In this document: in pieces, positions 8,168 through 16,612 of the stretch
How the letters are laid out: the number at the start of each line of letters is the position of its first letter
Position numbering within the stretch: the first letter of the stretch is position 1
Assembly (NCBI RefSeq): GCF_017303295.1
Contig: NZ_JAFKOK010000016.1
Coordinates: forward strand, 84,003-148,002
Reading direction: 5' to 3'
Source of the DNA: Rhodobacter sp. NTK016B
GTDB taxonomy: Bacteria > Pseudomonadota > Alphaproteobacteria > Rhodobacterales > Rhodobacteraceae
DNA: 64,000 nt
Program-made: the position numbers and the translations under genes
The notes under the pieces: generated by a model
The model's input: the letters and a program-made list of their open reading frames with translations, nothing else
The model's database searches: none
What the model was told of the DNA's origin: nothing

Positions 8168-8571
8168 GCTATCAATCCGCCGATGCGCTGCAGGGTGCGC
8201 TTTACAACCTGCTGTCGGGTGATGGCGCACTGACGGCGCTGGTTCCGGGCGGCATTTTCGACGCGCCGCCCCCTGCCACGCCGCAGGGTACTTACGTGGT
8301 TCTGGGCGAGGAAGACGTCATCGACCGCTCGGATATCAGCGGGCCCGGTGCCGAACACCGGGTGCTGGTGCAGGTGGTCAGCGACGCGGCGGGTTTTCTG
8401 ACCGCCAAGACCGCCGCCGCGCGGATCGCCGAAATCCTGCCCGGCGCACAGCCGGTTTTGGGCACGGGCCGCGTCGTCGCGATCTGGTTCTATCAGGCAC
8501 AGGCGCGCCGGGCCGAGGGGGCGTCGCTCAGGCGCATCGACCTGCGGTTCCGGGCGCGCGTCGAAAACTGA
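8164..8571 (+). CDS. GTA tail terminator (orfg8, DUF3168)
   Basis: This DUF3168 protein of 135 residues matches the tail terminator/completion protein that joins tail tube to head. The opening ADALQGALYNLLSGDGALTALV, the GTYVVLGEEDVIDRSD segment and the ending LRRIDLRFRARVEN fit the family. ATG 8164 overlaps the preceding TGA. The next gene starts 22 bases on behind AGGAGGGG. Confidence 0.88.
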   Translation: MSYQSADALQGALYNLLSGDGALTALVPGGIFDAPPPATPQGTYVVLGEEDVIDRSDISGPGAEHRVLVQVVSDAAGFLTAKTAAARIAEILPGAQPVLGTGRVVAIWFYQAQARRAEGASLRRIDLRFRARVEN

Positions 8572-8593
8572 AGCTTTCAAAGGAGGGGTCTGC

Positions 8594-9091
8594 ATGGCTG
8601 TGCAAAGCGGCAAGGATCTTCTGATCAAGATGGACATGACCGGGACGGGTCTGTTCGAGACCATCGCGGGCCTGCGCGCCACGCGGATCAGCTTCAACGC
8701 CGAGACGGTCGATGTGACCAGTCTCGACAGCACCGGCGGCTGGCGCGAATTGCTGGCGGGCGCCGGGATCAAGGCGGCGGCGCTGTCGGGGTCGGGCGTG
8801 TTCCGCGACGCGGCCACGGACGAGCGGGCGCGCGCGGTGTTCTTCAACGGCGAGATCCCGGCTTTTCAGGTGGTCATCCCCGATTTCGGCACGGTCGAAG
8901 GGCCGTTCCAGATCACCAGCCTTGAATATGGCGGCAGTTACAATGGCGAAGCCACGTTCGAGATGTCGATGGCCTCGGCCGGGTCTTTGGACTTCGTCGC
9001 CGCGACCGCGCTGGCCGCCGATCCGCTGGATTACGAAGGCGATGGCGGCGATCAGCCCGAAACGCAGCCCGAAAGCGGCGAGCCGGTCTGA
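8594..9091 (+). CDS. GTA major tail (tube) protein (orfg9)
   Basis: The protein has 165 residues and is of the TP901-1/phi13-like tail tube type, whose hexamers stack to form the tail. The start MAVQSGKDLLIKMDMTG and the beta-rich core with RISFNAETVDVTSLDSTGGW are typical. The last 25 residues are acidic (GDGGDQPETQPES). The gene has the strongest ribosome binding site of the tail genes (AGGAGGGG before ATG 8594), which fits a structural protein needed in many copies. It overlaps orfg10 by one base. Confidence 0.92.
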   Translation: MAVQSGKDLLIKMDMTGTGLFETIAGLRATRISFNAETVDVTSLDSTGGWRELLAGAGIKAAALSGSGVFRDAATDERARAVFFNGEIPAFQVVIPDFGTVEGPFQITSLEYGGSYNGEATFEMSMASAGSLDFVAATALAADPLDYEGDGGDQPETQPESGEPV

Positions 9092-9414
9092 TGGCGAACC
9101 CGCTGAGCGGTGAGGTGTCGCTGGTGCTCGACGGCGAGCGCTATGCGCTGAAGCTGACGCTGGGCGCGCTGGCCGAGCTGGAAGAGGCGCTGGGCGCAGA
9201 CACTCTGGTGGCGCTGGTCGAGCGGTTCGAAAGCGGGCGCTTTCGCACGCGAGACGTGATGGCGCTGCTTCTGGCCGGGATGCATGGCGGCGGGCACCCG
9301 GTGAGGGCAGATACCTTGCTGGCAGCCGAGATTGACGGTGGCGCGCTTGAGGCGGCGCGGGTGGCCGGGCTGCTTTTGGCGCGTGCCTTCGCGCTGCCAC
9401 CGGCGCCGGCATGA
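9091..9414 (+). CDS. GTA tail assembly chaperone (orfg10)
   Basis: This 107-residue protein matches the GTA orfg10 family (phage tail-assembly-chaperone-like). The N terminus (GEVSLVLDGERYALKLTLGA) is a beta hairpin, followed by helix LAELEEALGADTLVALVERF and the segment LLAGMHGGGHPV. It starts in a one-base overlap with the tube gene and ends in an ATGA overlap with orfg10.1. The pair resembles the gpG/gpGT chaperone genes of tailed phages, but they are separate ORFs here. Confidence 0.85.
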   Translation: MANPLSGEVSLVLDGERYALKLTLGALAELEEALGADTLVALVERFESGRFRTRDVMALLLAGMHGGGHPVRADTLLAAEIDGGALEAARVAGLLLARAFALPPAPA

Positions 9415-9779
9415 GCGGCCGCGAAACCGGTCAAGACTCTGGCCGCGACTCTGGCCTCGACTGGCCGGGCTTGATGCGCGCGGGGCTGCACGGGCTGGGC
9501 CTGCGCCCGACCGAGTTCTGGGCGCTGACCCCGCTGGAGCTGATGATCATGCTGGGCCGCGACGAGGCGTCGCGACCGGGTTTCACGCGCGCGCGGCTGG
9601 AGGCGTTATTGCAACGCTATCCCGATGCCGCGCGCGCCGACAGAAAGGATGAACACCATGGCGACGCTGGACGAGCTGAACACCCAGCTGGCCGAGCTGG
9701 AAGCGCGGATCGGGACGACCTCGGACAGCGTGGCGGGCTTCGATTCAAGTCTGGCCGAGATGGGCCGCAATCTGGGTGA
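9411..9779 (+). CDS. GTA tail assembly chaperone (orfg10.1) with extended end
   Basis: Residues 1-80 match the small GTA chaperone that follows orfg10, with LDWPGLMRAGLHGLGLRPTE and FWALTPLELMIMLGRDEA as the family core. The core ends near LLQRYPDAARAD. No stop occurs there, and the frame runs on for about 40 residues by reading the 5' end of orfg11 out of frame, giving 122 residues and a 122-base overlap with orfg11. The extra tail has no family counterpart that I know. A one-base change may have removed the original stop, or an error may be present. Confidence 0.8.
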   Translation: MSGRETGQDSGRDSGLDWPGLMRAGLHGLGLRPTEFWALTPLELMIMLGRDEASRPGFTRARLEALLQRYPDAARADRKDEHHGDAGRAEHPAGRAGSADRDDLGQRGGLRFKSGRDGPQSG

Positions 9780-10311
9780 GACGAACCGTGAGATGGCCGG
9801 GCTGTCGCGTTCGCTGGGGGGCGGGCTCAGGCGGGCCTTCGATGGGGTGATCTTTGACGGTCATCGCCTGTCGGATGCAATGCGCGGTCTGGGGCAGTCG
9901 ATTTCGAACGCCATCTACGGCGCTGCGATGCGTCCGGTGCAGAACGCGGTCGGCGGTGCGCTGTCCTCGGTTCTGGGGGGGCTGATGGGGGGGCTTTTGC
10001 CCTTCGCGAATGGCGCGTCCTTCAGTCAGGGGCGGGTGATGCCCTTCGCGCAGGGGGGCATCGTCTCGCAGCCCGTGACCTTCCCGATGCGCGGCGGCAC
10101 CGGGCTGATGGGCGAGGCCGGCCCCGAGGCGATCCTTCCGCTGGCGCGGGGCGCGGATGGCAAGCTGGGCGTGCGCGGGGCCGGGGGCGGTCGGGCGGTC
10201 AATGTCTCGATTAACGTCACCACCCCCGATGTCGCCGGGTTCCGGCGCAGCCAGAGCCAGATCGCCGCGCAGATGCAGCGGCTGCTGTCGCAAGGCCAGC
10301 GCAATTACTGA
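9658..10311 (+). CDS. GTA tape measure protein (orfg11)
   Basis: This is a very short tape measure (217 residues), matching RcGTA, whose tail is correspondingly short. The N-terminal 60 residues are helical (DELNTQLAELEARIG), and a Gly/Ala-rich hydrophobic central region (VGGALSSVLGGLMGGLLPF) follows. The typical tape-measure end FAQGGIVSQPVTFPM..GLMGEAGPEAILPL comes next, and the tail ends in a Gln/Ser-rich helix. ATG 9658 is preferred over ATG 9649 because AAAGGA (9644-9649) is eight bases upstream, the same arrangement as in the capsid gene. Confidence 0.92.
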   Translation: MATLDELNTQLAELEARIGTTSDSVAGFDSSLAEMGRNLGETNREMAGLSRSLGGGLRRAFDGVIFDGHRLSDAMRGLGQSISNAIYGAAMRPVQNAVGGALSSVLGGLMGGLLPFANGASFSQGRVMPFAQGGIVSQPVTFPMRGGTGLMGEAGPEAILPLARGADGKLGVRGAGGGRAVNVSINVTTPDVAGFRRSQSQIAAQMQRLLSQGQRNY

Positions 10312-10327
10312 GCGGGGACATACCGAC

Positions 10328-10960
10328 ATGGCTTTCCACGATATTCGCTTTCCCGTCTCGCTGAGCTTCGGCTCGCTTGGCGGGCCCGAGCGGCGCACCG
10401 AGATCGTCACGCTGGCCAATGGCCACGAGGAACGCAACACCCCCTGGGCGCAGGCGCGGCGGCGCTACGATGCGGGGCTTGGCCTGCGTTCGCTCGACGA
10501 TGTCGAAGTGCTGATCGCGTTCTTCGAGGCGCGGCAGGGCCGGTTGCATGGGTTCCGCTGGAAGGACTGGGCGGATTACAAGTCCTGCCCGGCGTCGAAA
10601 CAGATCCGCCCCACGGACCAACCCATCGGCACCGGCGACGGCGTCACGCGCGCCTTCGCGCTGACGAAGACCTATCGTTCGGGCGAATGGCAGACGGTGC
10701 GGATGATCACCAAGCCCGTTGCGGGTAGTGTGCGGATCGCGGTCGGCGGCGCCGAGCTGGACGAAACCGTCGGCTGGACGCTGGATAGCGATACCGGGAT
10801 CGTCACGTTCGCGGCCCCGCCCGCGGTGGGGGCCGAGGTCACGTTCGGCGGCGAGTTCGACGTGCCGGTGCGCTTCGACACCGATCTGGTGCAGGTCTCG
10901 GTCGCCAGTTTTCAGGCGGGCGACGTGCCGCAGGTTCCGGTGATCGAGGTGCGGCAATGA
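10328..10960 (+). CDS. GTA distal tail protein (orfg12, DUF2460)
   Basis: This DUF2460 protein of 210 residues forms the ring at the tail tip in RcGTA. The start MAFHDIRFPVSLSFGSLGGP, the RRYDAGLGLRSLDDVEVLIAF motif and GFRWKDWADYKSC are family signatures. The C-terminal part is an Ig-like beta domain (IAVGGAELDETVGWTLDSDT). The ATG is 16 bases after the tape measure stop. The end overlaps the orfg13 ATG by four bases. Confidence 0.95.
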   Translation: MAFHDIRFPVSLSFGSLGGPERRTEIVTLANGHEERNTPWAQARRRYDAGLGLRSLDDVEVLIAFFEARQGRLHGFRWKDWADYKSCPASKQIRPTDQPIGTGDGVTRAFALTKTYRSGEWQTVRMITKPVAGSVRIAVGGAELDETVGWTLDSDTGIVTFAAPPAVGAEVTFGGEFDVPVRFDTDLVQVSVASFQAGDVPQVPVIEVRQ

Positions 10961-11820
10961 GCGGGCTGACCACGACCCGCGCGCGCGCCTGGGCCCTGAC
11001 GCGGTCGGATGGAACGGTGCTGGGCTTCACCGATCACGACCGCGATCTGACTTTCGACGGGATCACCTTTCGCGCGGAAACGGGCATGACCGCCAGCGCC
11101 ATCGTGCAGGGGACGGGGCTGTCGGTCGACAATACCGAGGCCTCGGGCGCGCTGAGCGATGCGGCGCTGAGCGAGCCGGATATTCTGGCCGGGCGCTATG
11201 ACAACGCGGCGCTGACGATCTGGGAGGTCGACTGGCAGGACCCGGCATGGCGCCGCGTGCTCTTTCGCGGCTCGCTGGGCGAGATCACCCGCGCGGGCGG
11301 CGCCTTTCGTGCCGAGCTTCGCGGGTTGACCGAGCCGTTGTCGAAAACCGGCGGGCGGGTCTTTGGCGCGGCCTGTCCGGCGGTGCTGGGCGATGCGCAA
11401 TGCGGCGTCGATCTGGACCAGCCGGTATTCCGGGCCGACGTCGCGCTGCTGGCCGTGGATGAGGGCGGCGCGATGCTGGACGTGCCGCTGCTTGAGGATT
11501 TCGCCGCCGACTGGTTCGTCGATGGCACGGTGATTTTCTTGTCGGGGGCGGCGCAGGGCATGCTGGTGCCCGTTCGGCGCGAAGAGGCGCTGGGCGAAAC
11601 GCGAAGGCTGCATCTGTGGCAGGCGCCGGGCATCGCGCCTGAGGCGGGCGATCGTGTGCGACTGGTGGCGGGCTGTGACAAGCGCTTCGCAACCTGCCGC
11701 TTCAAATTCGACAACAGCCCGAATTTTCGTGGATTTCCGCATGTGCCCGACGATGACTGGCTGCAGGTGACGCCGCGCGCGGACGGCGACAATACGGGCG
11801 GCAGCCGTGGCGGAGCCTGA
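10957..11820 (+). CDS. GTA hub protein (orfg13, DUF2163/BR0599)
   Basis: This 287-residue protein has an N-terminal DUF2163 domain (ARAWALTRSDGTVLGFTDHD) and a C-terminal phage_BR0599 domain. Four cysteines occur in ACPAVLGDAQCGVDL and AGCDKRFATCRFKF, a C-x8-C and C-x6-C arrangement. By analogy with the lambda L-type hub proteins these may bind an Fe-S cluster; that is inference from family knowledge. The end NSPNFRGFPHVP is typical. It overlaps orfg12 and orfg14. Confidence 0.93.
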   Translation: MSGLTTTRARAWALTRSDGTVLGFTDHDRDLTFDGITFRAETGMTASAIVQGTGLSVDNTEASGALSDAALSEPDILAGRYDNAALTIWEVDWQDPAWRRVLFRGSLGEITRAGGAFRAELRGLTEPLSKTGGRVFGAACPAVLGDAQCGVDLDQPVFRADVALLAVDEGGAMLDVPLLEDFAADWFVDGTVIFLSGAAQGMLVPVRREEALGETRRLHLWQAPGIAPEAGDRVRLVAGCDKRFATCRFKFDNSPNFRGFPHVPDDDWLQVTPRADGDNTGGSRGGA

Positions 11821-12244
11821 GCGGCGCGCGGCGCTTGTCGCCGAGGCGCGCTGCTGGCTGGGGACGCCTTACTGTCATCAGGCCTCGGCCCGTGGTGCGG
11901 GCTGCGATTGCCTCGGGCTGGTGCGGGGCGTGTGGCGCGCGCTCAAGGGCGACGAGCCCGAGCATCTGCCCCCCTACAGCGCCGATTGGGGCGAGAGCGG
12001 CGGGGACGAGGTGCTCTGGCAGGGACTCGCGCGGCATCTGCGCCGCGTCCAGAGCCCGCTGTTGCCCGGCGATATTCTGCTTTTCCGGATGCGGTCGCGG
12101 GGCGTGGCGAAACATCTGGGCATCCTCAGCCTCGCGGGCTCTGCGCCGCGTTTCATCCATGCCTATTGCGGCCACGGGGTCGTCGAGAGCCCGCTGAGCC
12201 GCCCCTGGGCGCGCCGGATCGCGGCGCGCTTCGAGATGACCTGA
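11807..12244 (+). CDS. GTA NlpC/P60 cell-wall peptidase (orfg14)
   Basis: This NlpC/P60 cysteine peptidase of 145 residues is expected to open recipient peptidoglycan at the tail tip. The catalytic Cys lies in GAGCDCLGLVRGVW and the catalytic His in KHLGIL. A third polar residue is probably the His in FIHAYCGHGVVE. It starts at GTG 11807 inside the end of orfg13, a 14-base overlap, so expression is coupled. The LGTPYCHQASARG start is characteristic of the GTA members. Confidence 0.94.
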   Translation: MAEPERRAALVAEARCWLGTPYCHQASARGAGCDCLGLVRGVWRALKGDEPEHLPPYSADWGESGGDEVLWQGLARHLRRVQSPLLPGDILLFRMRSRGVAKHLGILSLAGSAPRFIHAYCGHGVVESPLSRPWARRIAARFEMT

Positions 12245-12262
12245 CCACAAAGGAGCCACCCG

Positions 12263-15200
12263 ATGGCCACTCTGCTTCTGTCCGCCGCCGGTGCGGCGAT
12301 CGGCGCGAATTTCGGCGGCGCGGTGCTGGGGCTTTCGGGCCTTGTCATCGGGCGCGCGGTGGGCGCGACCGTGGGCCGGCTGATCGACCAGCGGCTTCTG
12401 GGCCTCGGCTCGGGACGGGTCGAGACGGGCCGCATCGAGCGGCTGCAGATCACCGGCGCGGGCGAGGGCGTGCCGATCCCCCGGCTCTGGGGGCGGATGC
12501 GCAGCGCGGGCCATGTGATCTGGGCATCGAAGTTTCAAGAAATCCCCGGCCGCTCGCAGCGCACCAAGCACGGGTTCGGCCCGCGCGTGACCGAGGAATC
12601 GCGCTATGTCGTCAGCGTGGCCATCGCGCTGTGCGAGGGTGAGATCGGCGGCATCGGGCGGATCTGGGCCTACGGCGAGGAAATCGCCCGCTCGGACATG
12701 AATATCCGCGTCTATACCGGCACCGACGACCAAGTGCCCGATCCCAAGATCGAGGCGGTCGAGGGGCCTGGCAACGCGCCCGCCTATCGCGGCACGGCCT
12801 ATGTGGTGATCGAGGATCTCGATCTGGCGCCCTTCGGGAACCGCCTGCCGAATTTTGTCTTCGAGGTGGTGCGCGCGGCTCAGGCGCCGGGCGTCACGAC
12901 GCTGCAGGATGCCGTACAGGGCGTCGCATGGCTGCCCGGCGCGGGGGAATATGCGCTGGCGACCGAGCCCGTGCTGCTGACGCCCAATACCGGCGGGCCG
13001 TTCGATCCCGGCTATTCGGTGGTCGAGGCGCAGGAGGCACAGTTGGCCAACCGGCACACGCCGTCGGGCTTTACGGATATGGAGACCTCGCTCGCCGCGC
13101 TTCAGACCGAATTGCCGAATGTGCAATCGGGGCTGCTGGTCGTGTCGTGGTTCGGCGAGGATCTGCGCTGCGGCGAATGCCGGGTGAAGCCCAAGATCGA
13201 GTATCTCGAACGCGACGGGGACGAGCAACCATGGAGCGTGGCGGGCGTCGCGCGCGAAGGGGCCGAGACGGTGGCGCGCGATGGCGACAAGCCGGTCTAT
13301 GGCGGCACGCCGTCCGACGCCTCGGTCCTGCAGGCGATCGAGGCCATGAACGCGGCGGGGCAGGCGGTGGTGTTCTACCCCTTCCTGCTGATGGAGCAGC
13401 TGGCGGATAATGGTCTGCCCGATCCGTGGTCGGACGCGGGCGATCAGCCGGTCCTGCCATGGCGCGGGCGCATCACGCTGGCCAAGGCGCCGGGCCAGCC
13501 CGGGACCAGCGACCGCACGGCAGCGGCCGCAGCCGAGGTCGCGGATTTCTTCGGCACCGCGCAGGCGTCGGATTTCAACGTCTCGCCCGGTTCGGTCAGC
13601 TATGCCGGGCCGGATGAATGGTCCTATCGCCGCTTCATCCTGCATTACGCCGCGCTCTGCGCCGCCTCGGACGGGGTCGAGGCGTTCTGCATCGGCTCGG
13701 AAATGCGCGCGCTAACGCAGATCCGGGGGGCGGGCGACAGCTTTCCGGCGGTCGCGGCGATGATCGACCTGCTGCACGAGGTGCGCGCGATCCTCGGCCC
13801 CTCGGTCAAGCTGGTCTATGCGGCGGATTGGTCCGAGTATTTCGGCTACGACGCGGGCGAGGGGAACCGCTATTTCCATCTCGATCCGCTCTGGGCCGAT
13901 GACGAACTCGACGTGATCGGGATCGACAATTACATGCCGCTCTCGGACTGGCGTGAGGGCGAGGCGCATCTCGACTGGCAGGCGGGCTGGCGCGATATCT
14001 ACGACACGGATTACCTTGAGGCCTATGTCGCGGGTGGCGAGGGCTATGACTGGTATTACCGCACGCCGCAGCATCGCGACGCCCAGCTTCGTACGCCGAT
14101 CACCGACCCGGGCGAGGCCGAGCCTTGGATCTGGCGCTACAAGGATCTGCGCGCGTGGTGGGAAAACGCGCATACCGAACGTCTGGGCGGGGTGAAACAG
14201 CCCGAGGCCACGGCGTGGGAGCCCCGCTCGAAACCCGTCTGGTTTACCGAATACGGCTGCGCGGCGATCGACAAGGGGACGAACCAGCCCAACGTGTTCC
14301 TCGATCCGAAATCCTCGGAAAGCTTCGCGCCCTATTACTCGACCGGGGCGCGCGATGACCTGATGCAGATGCAATACCTGCGCGCGATGCACGGCTATTG
14401 GACCGACCCGGCCAACAACCCGCTGTCGGATGTCTATGGCGGGCGCATGGTCGACTGGTCGCGCAGCCATGCCTGGGCGTGGGATGCGCGGCCCTGGCCC
14501 TGGTTCCCGGCGCTGACCGACGAATGGTCGGATGGCGACAACTGGCTGCGCGGGCATTGGATTACCGGGCGTGCGGCGGCGCAGCCGCTGGCCGCCGTGG
14601 TCGCCGAGATTTGTCAGCGCGCCGGGCTGACGGCTTTCGATGTAAGCGGCCTGTACGGCGTGGTGCGCGGCTATGGCGTGGCTTCGACCGCAAGCGCACG
14701 CTCGGCGTTGCAGCCCCTGATGCTGGCGCATGGGTTCGAGGCCGTCGAGCGTGAGGGCCTTCTGGTGTTTCGCATGCGCACCGGGCGTGATCCGGTGGCG
14801 CTGGCCCCTGACGCGATCATCGCGCGCGAGGACGGCGATCTGGAACGCGTCCGCGCCTCGGGGCCCGAGATCGCGGGGCGGCTGCGGCTGACCTATATCG
14901 AGGCCGAGGGCGGTTTCGAAACCCGCAGTGCCGAAGTCGTGCATCCCGAGGACCCGGCGGGCGACGTGGCCGACAGCGAACTGCCGATGGCGCTGACGCG
15001 GGGCGAGGCGCGCACGGCGGCCAAACGGTGGCTGACCGAAGCGCGGATCGCGGGCGACGTGGTGCGGTTCGGAATGCCCATGTCCTCGGACCTGTCGGTG
15101 GGGGATATCGTCGCGCTGAGCAATGCCGGAGCCGTGCGGCACTACCGCATCGACCGGATCGAGCTTGCGGATGCCCGTCTGATCGAAGCCGTGCGTATCG

Positions 15201-16201
15201 AGCCGGGCCTGTACCGCCATCGTGACGCCTCGGACGATCTGCCCTATGCGGCCGGGTTCCTGGCGCCCACGCCGGTGCTGCCGCTCTGGCTGGACCTGCC
15301 GCTGATGCGCGGTGACGAGGTGCCGCACGCGCCGCATCTGGCGGTCACCGGGCGCCCGTGGCCGGGCGTCGTCGCGGTGTACGACGCTCCGGCGACCAGC
15401 GGGTCTTTCGCGCTCAACACCCGGATAGGACTGCGTGCCAGCATGGGCGAGACGCGCAGCACGCTTGACCACGGCACGCCCGCGCTCATTCAGCGCGGCG
15501 CGGGGGTCGAGGTGGCGTTTCCCGAGGGCGTCGCGCTGGCCTCGGTCAGCGACGAAGAGCTGTGGCAGGGCGCCAATCTGGCGGCGATCGGTACGGGCCA
15601 GGAATGGGAGTTGTTCCAGTTCCGCGGCGCCTCGCTGATCGAACCTGGCCTGTGGCGGCTGCACGATCTTCTGCGCGGTCAGTTCGGCACCGAGCCCCTG
15701 CAACCGCAGGCCTGGGCGCCGGGCGCGGTGGTGGTGCTGATGGACGATGCCCCCGCGCAGATCGACCTGCGCGCCGCGATGCGCGGGATCGACCGACGCT
15801 GGCGAATCGGCCCGGCGGCGCTGTCTTACGACGATCCCGCCTATGTCGAGAGCGTGAAGGCGTTCGCGGGCAACGGTCTGCGCCCCTATGCGCCTGCGCA
15901 TCTGCGGGTACGCCGGGCGGGGGGCGATGTGCAGGTGTCATGGATCCGGCGCACGCGGCTTGAGGGCGATTCCTGGGTCGGGCCAGAGGTGCCGCTCAAT
16001 GAAGAGAGCGAGCGCTATACGCTGCGCATCCGGTCCGGCGGCGACATCGTGCGCGAGGTGTCGCTTGTCACGCCGGGCTATACCTACAGCGCCGCCGATC
16101 AATCCGCCGACGGCGTCAGTGGGATCTTCACCATCGAGGTCGCGCAGGTCTCGGCGCTTTACGGCAACGGGTTGTGGGCGGTGCTGTCCGTCGCGGCATG
16201 A
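12263..16201 (+). CDS. GTA host-specificity megatron protein (orfg15)
   Basis: The largest gene of the window encodes 1312 residues and forms the tail-tip baseplate that contacts the recipient. The first 60 residues hold a Gly/Ala-rich hydrophobic segment. A GTA TIM-barrel-like domain covers about residues 430-730, including IGIDNYMPLSDWR and WFTEYGCAAIDKGT. A phage-tail domain covering about residues 790-960 (RTAAKRWLTEARIAGD) follows. The C terminus is beta-rich with LHDLLRGQFGTE. ATG 12263 follows AAGGAG. The stop overlaps the next ATG. Confidence 0.95.
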   Translation: MATLLLSAAGAAIGANFGGAVLGLSGLVIGRAVGATVGRLIDQRLLGLGSGRVETGRIERLQITGAGEGVPIPRLWGRMRSAGHVIWASKFQEIPGRSQRTKHGFGPRVTEESRYVVSVAIALCEGEIGGIGRIWAYGEEIARSDMNIRVYTGTDDQVPDPKIEAVEGPGNAPAYRGTAYVVIEDLDLAPFGNRLPNFVFEVVRAAQAPGVTTLQDAVQGVAWLPGAGEYALATEPVLLTPNTGGPFDPGYSVVEAQEAQLANRHTPSGFTDMETSLAALQTELPNVQSGLLVVSWFGEDLRCGECRVKPKIEYLERDGDEQPWSVAGVAREGAETVARDGDKPVYGGTPSDASVLQAIEAMNAAGQAVVFYPFLLMEQLADNGLPDPWSDAGDQPVLPWRGRITLAKAPGQPGTSDRTAAAAAEVADFFGTAQASDFNVSPGSVSYAGPDEWSYRRFILHYAALCAASDGVEAFCIGSEMRALTQIRGAGDSFPAVAAMIDLLHEVRAILGPSVKLVYAADWSEYFGYDAGEGNRYFHLDPLWADDELDVIGIDNYMPLSDWREGEAHLDWQAGWRDIYDTDYLEAYVAGGEGYDWYYRTPQHRDAQLRTPITDPGEAEPWIWRYKDLRAWWENAHTERLGGVKQPEATAWEPRSKPVWFTEYGCAAIDKGTNQPNVFLDPKSSESFAPYYSTGARDDLMQMQYLRAMHGYWTDPANNPLSDVYGGRMVDWSRSHAWAWDARPWPWFPALTDEWSDGDNWLRGHWITGRAAAQPLAAVVAEICQRAGLTAFDVSGLYGVVRGYGVASTASARSALQPLMLAHGFEAVEREGLLVFRMRTGRDPVALAPDAIIAREDGDLERVRASGPEIAGRLRLTYIEAEGGFETRSAEVVHPEDPAGDVADSELPMALTRGEARTAAKRWLTEARIAGDVVRFGMPMSSDLSVGDIVALSNAGAVRHYRIDRIELADARLIEAVRIEPGLYRHRDASDDLPYAAGFLAPTPVLPLWLDLPLMRGDEVPHAPHLAVTGRPWPGVVAVYDAPATSGSFALNTRIGLRASMGETRSTLDHGTPALIQRGAGVEVAFPEGVALASVSDEELWQGANLAAIGTGQEWELFQFRGASLIEPGLWRLHDLLRGQFGTEPLQPQAWAPGAVVVLMDDAPAQIDLRAAMRGIDRRWRIGPAALSYDDPAYVESVKAFAGNGLRPYAPAHLRVRRAGGDVQVSWIRRTRLEGDSWVGPEVPLNEESERYTLRIRSGGDIVREVSLVTPGYTYSAADQSADGVSGIFTIEVAQVSALYGNGLWAVLSVAA

Positions 16202-16524
16202 CGCTGCCCCGAATGCGGCCCGTCACCCTGACCGATATTGCCGCCGCCGCGCGCGTGCTTCTGGCGCTGCCCGAGGGCCGGCGCCGGGCCGGGATGGCGG
16301 CGCTGATCGCGCGGGCCGAGAGGGCCGAGCATCACCGCGTGACGACGGGGCGCTGCCATCCGCTCTACGGCAACGGCACGCTTTTGTCCGCGGCTCTGGC
16401 CCATCCTGCCCGTGACCCGCCCTATGATCCGGTCTGTGATCGGAACCGTCCCGGGGCGTCCGATTACCTCGCCTGTCTGGCGCTGGTGACCGAAGCGCTT
16501 TGTGCTCATCACGCCCGGCGATAG
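16198..16524 (+). CDS. Small conserved-type protein closing the GTA operon
   Basis: This 108-residue protein starts at ATG 16198 in an ATGA overlap with the host-specificity gene, so it is translationally coupled to the GTA operon. It has an Arg/Ala-rich helical N-terminal half (LTDIAAAARVLLALPEGRRR) and a Cys-containing second half (DYLACLALVTEALCAHH). There is no signal peptide. It is not one of the numbered RcGTA structural genes that I recognise. A similar small ORF appears to follow GTA clusters in related genera, but I cannot name its function. It could be a GTA accessory protein or an unrelated gene caught in the operon. Confidence 0.65.
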   Translation: MTLPRMRPVTLTDIAAAARVLLALPEGRRRAGMAALIARAERAEHHRVTTGRCHPLYGNGTLLSAALAHPARDPPYDPVCDRNRPGASDYLACLALVTEALCAHHARR

Positions 16525-16612
16525 GCGGGATCACGGATCGTGCTGGCCGCCCCTCTGGAAATCCGGTCTCAATCGGCTATGTTTTCGGGGACGTTTTTGC
16601 GGAGATGCGCCC

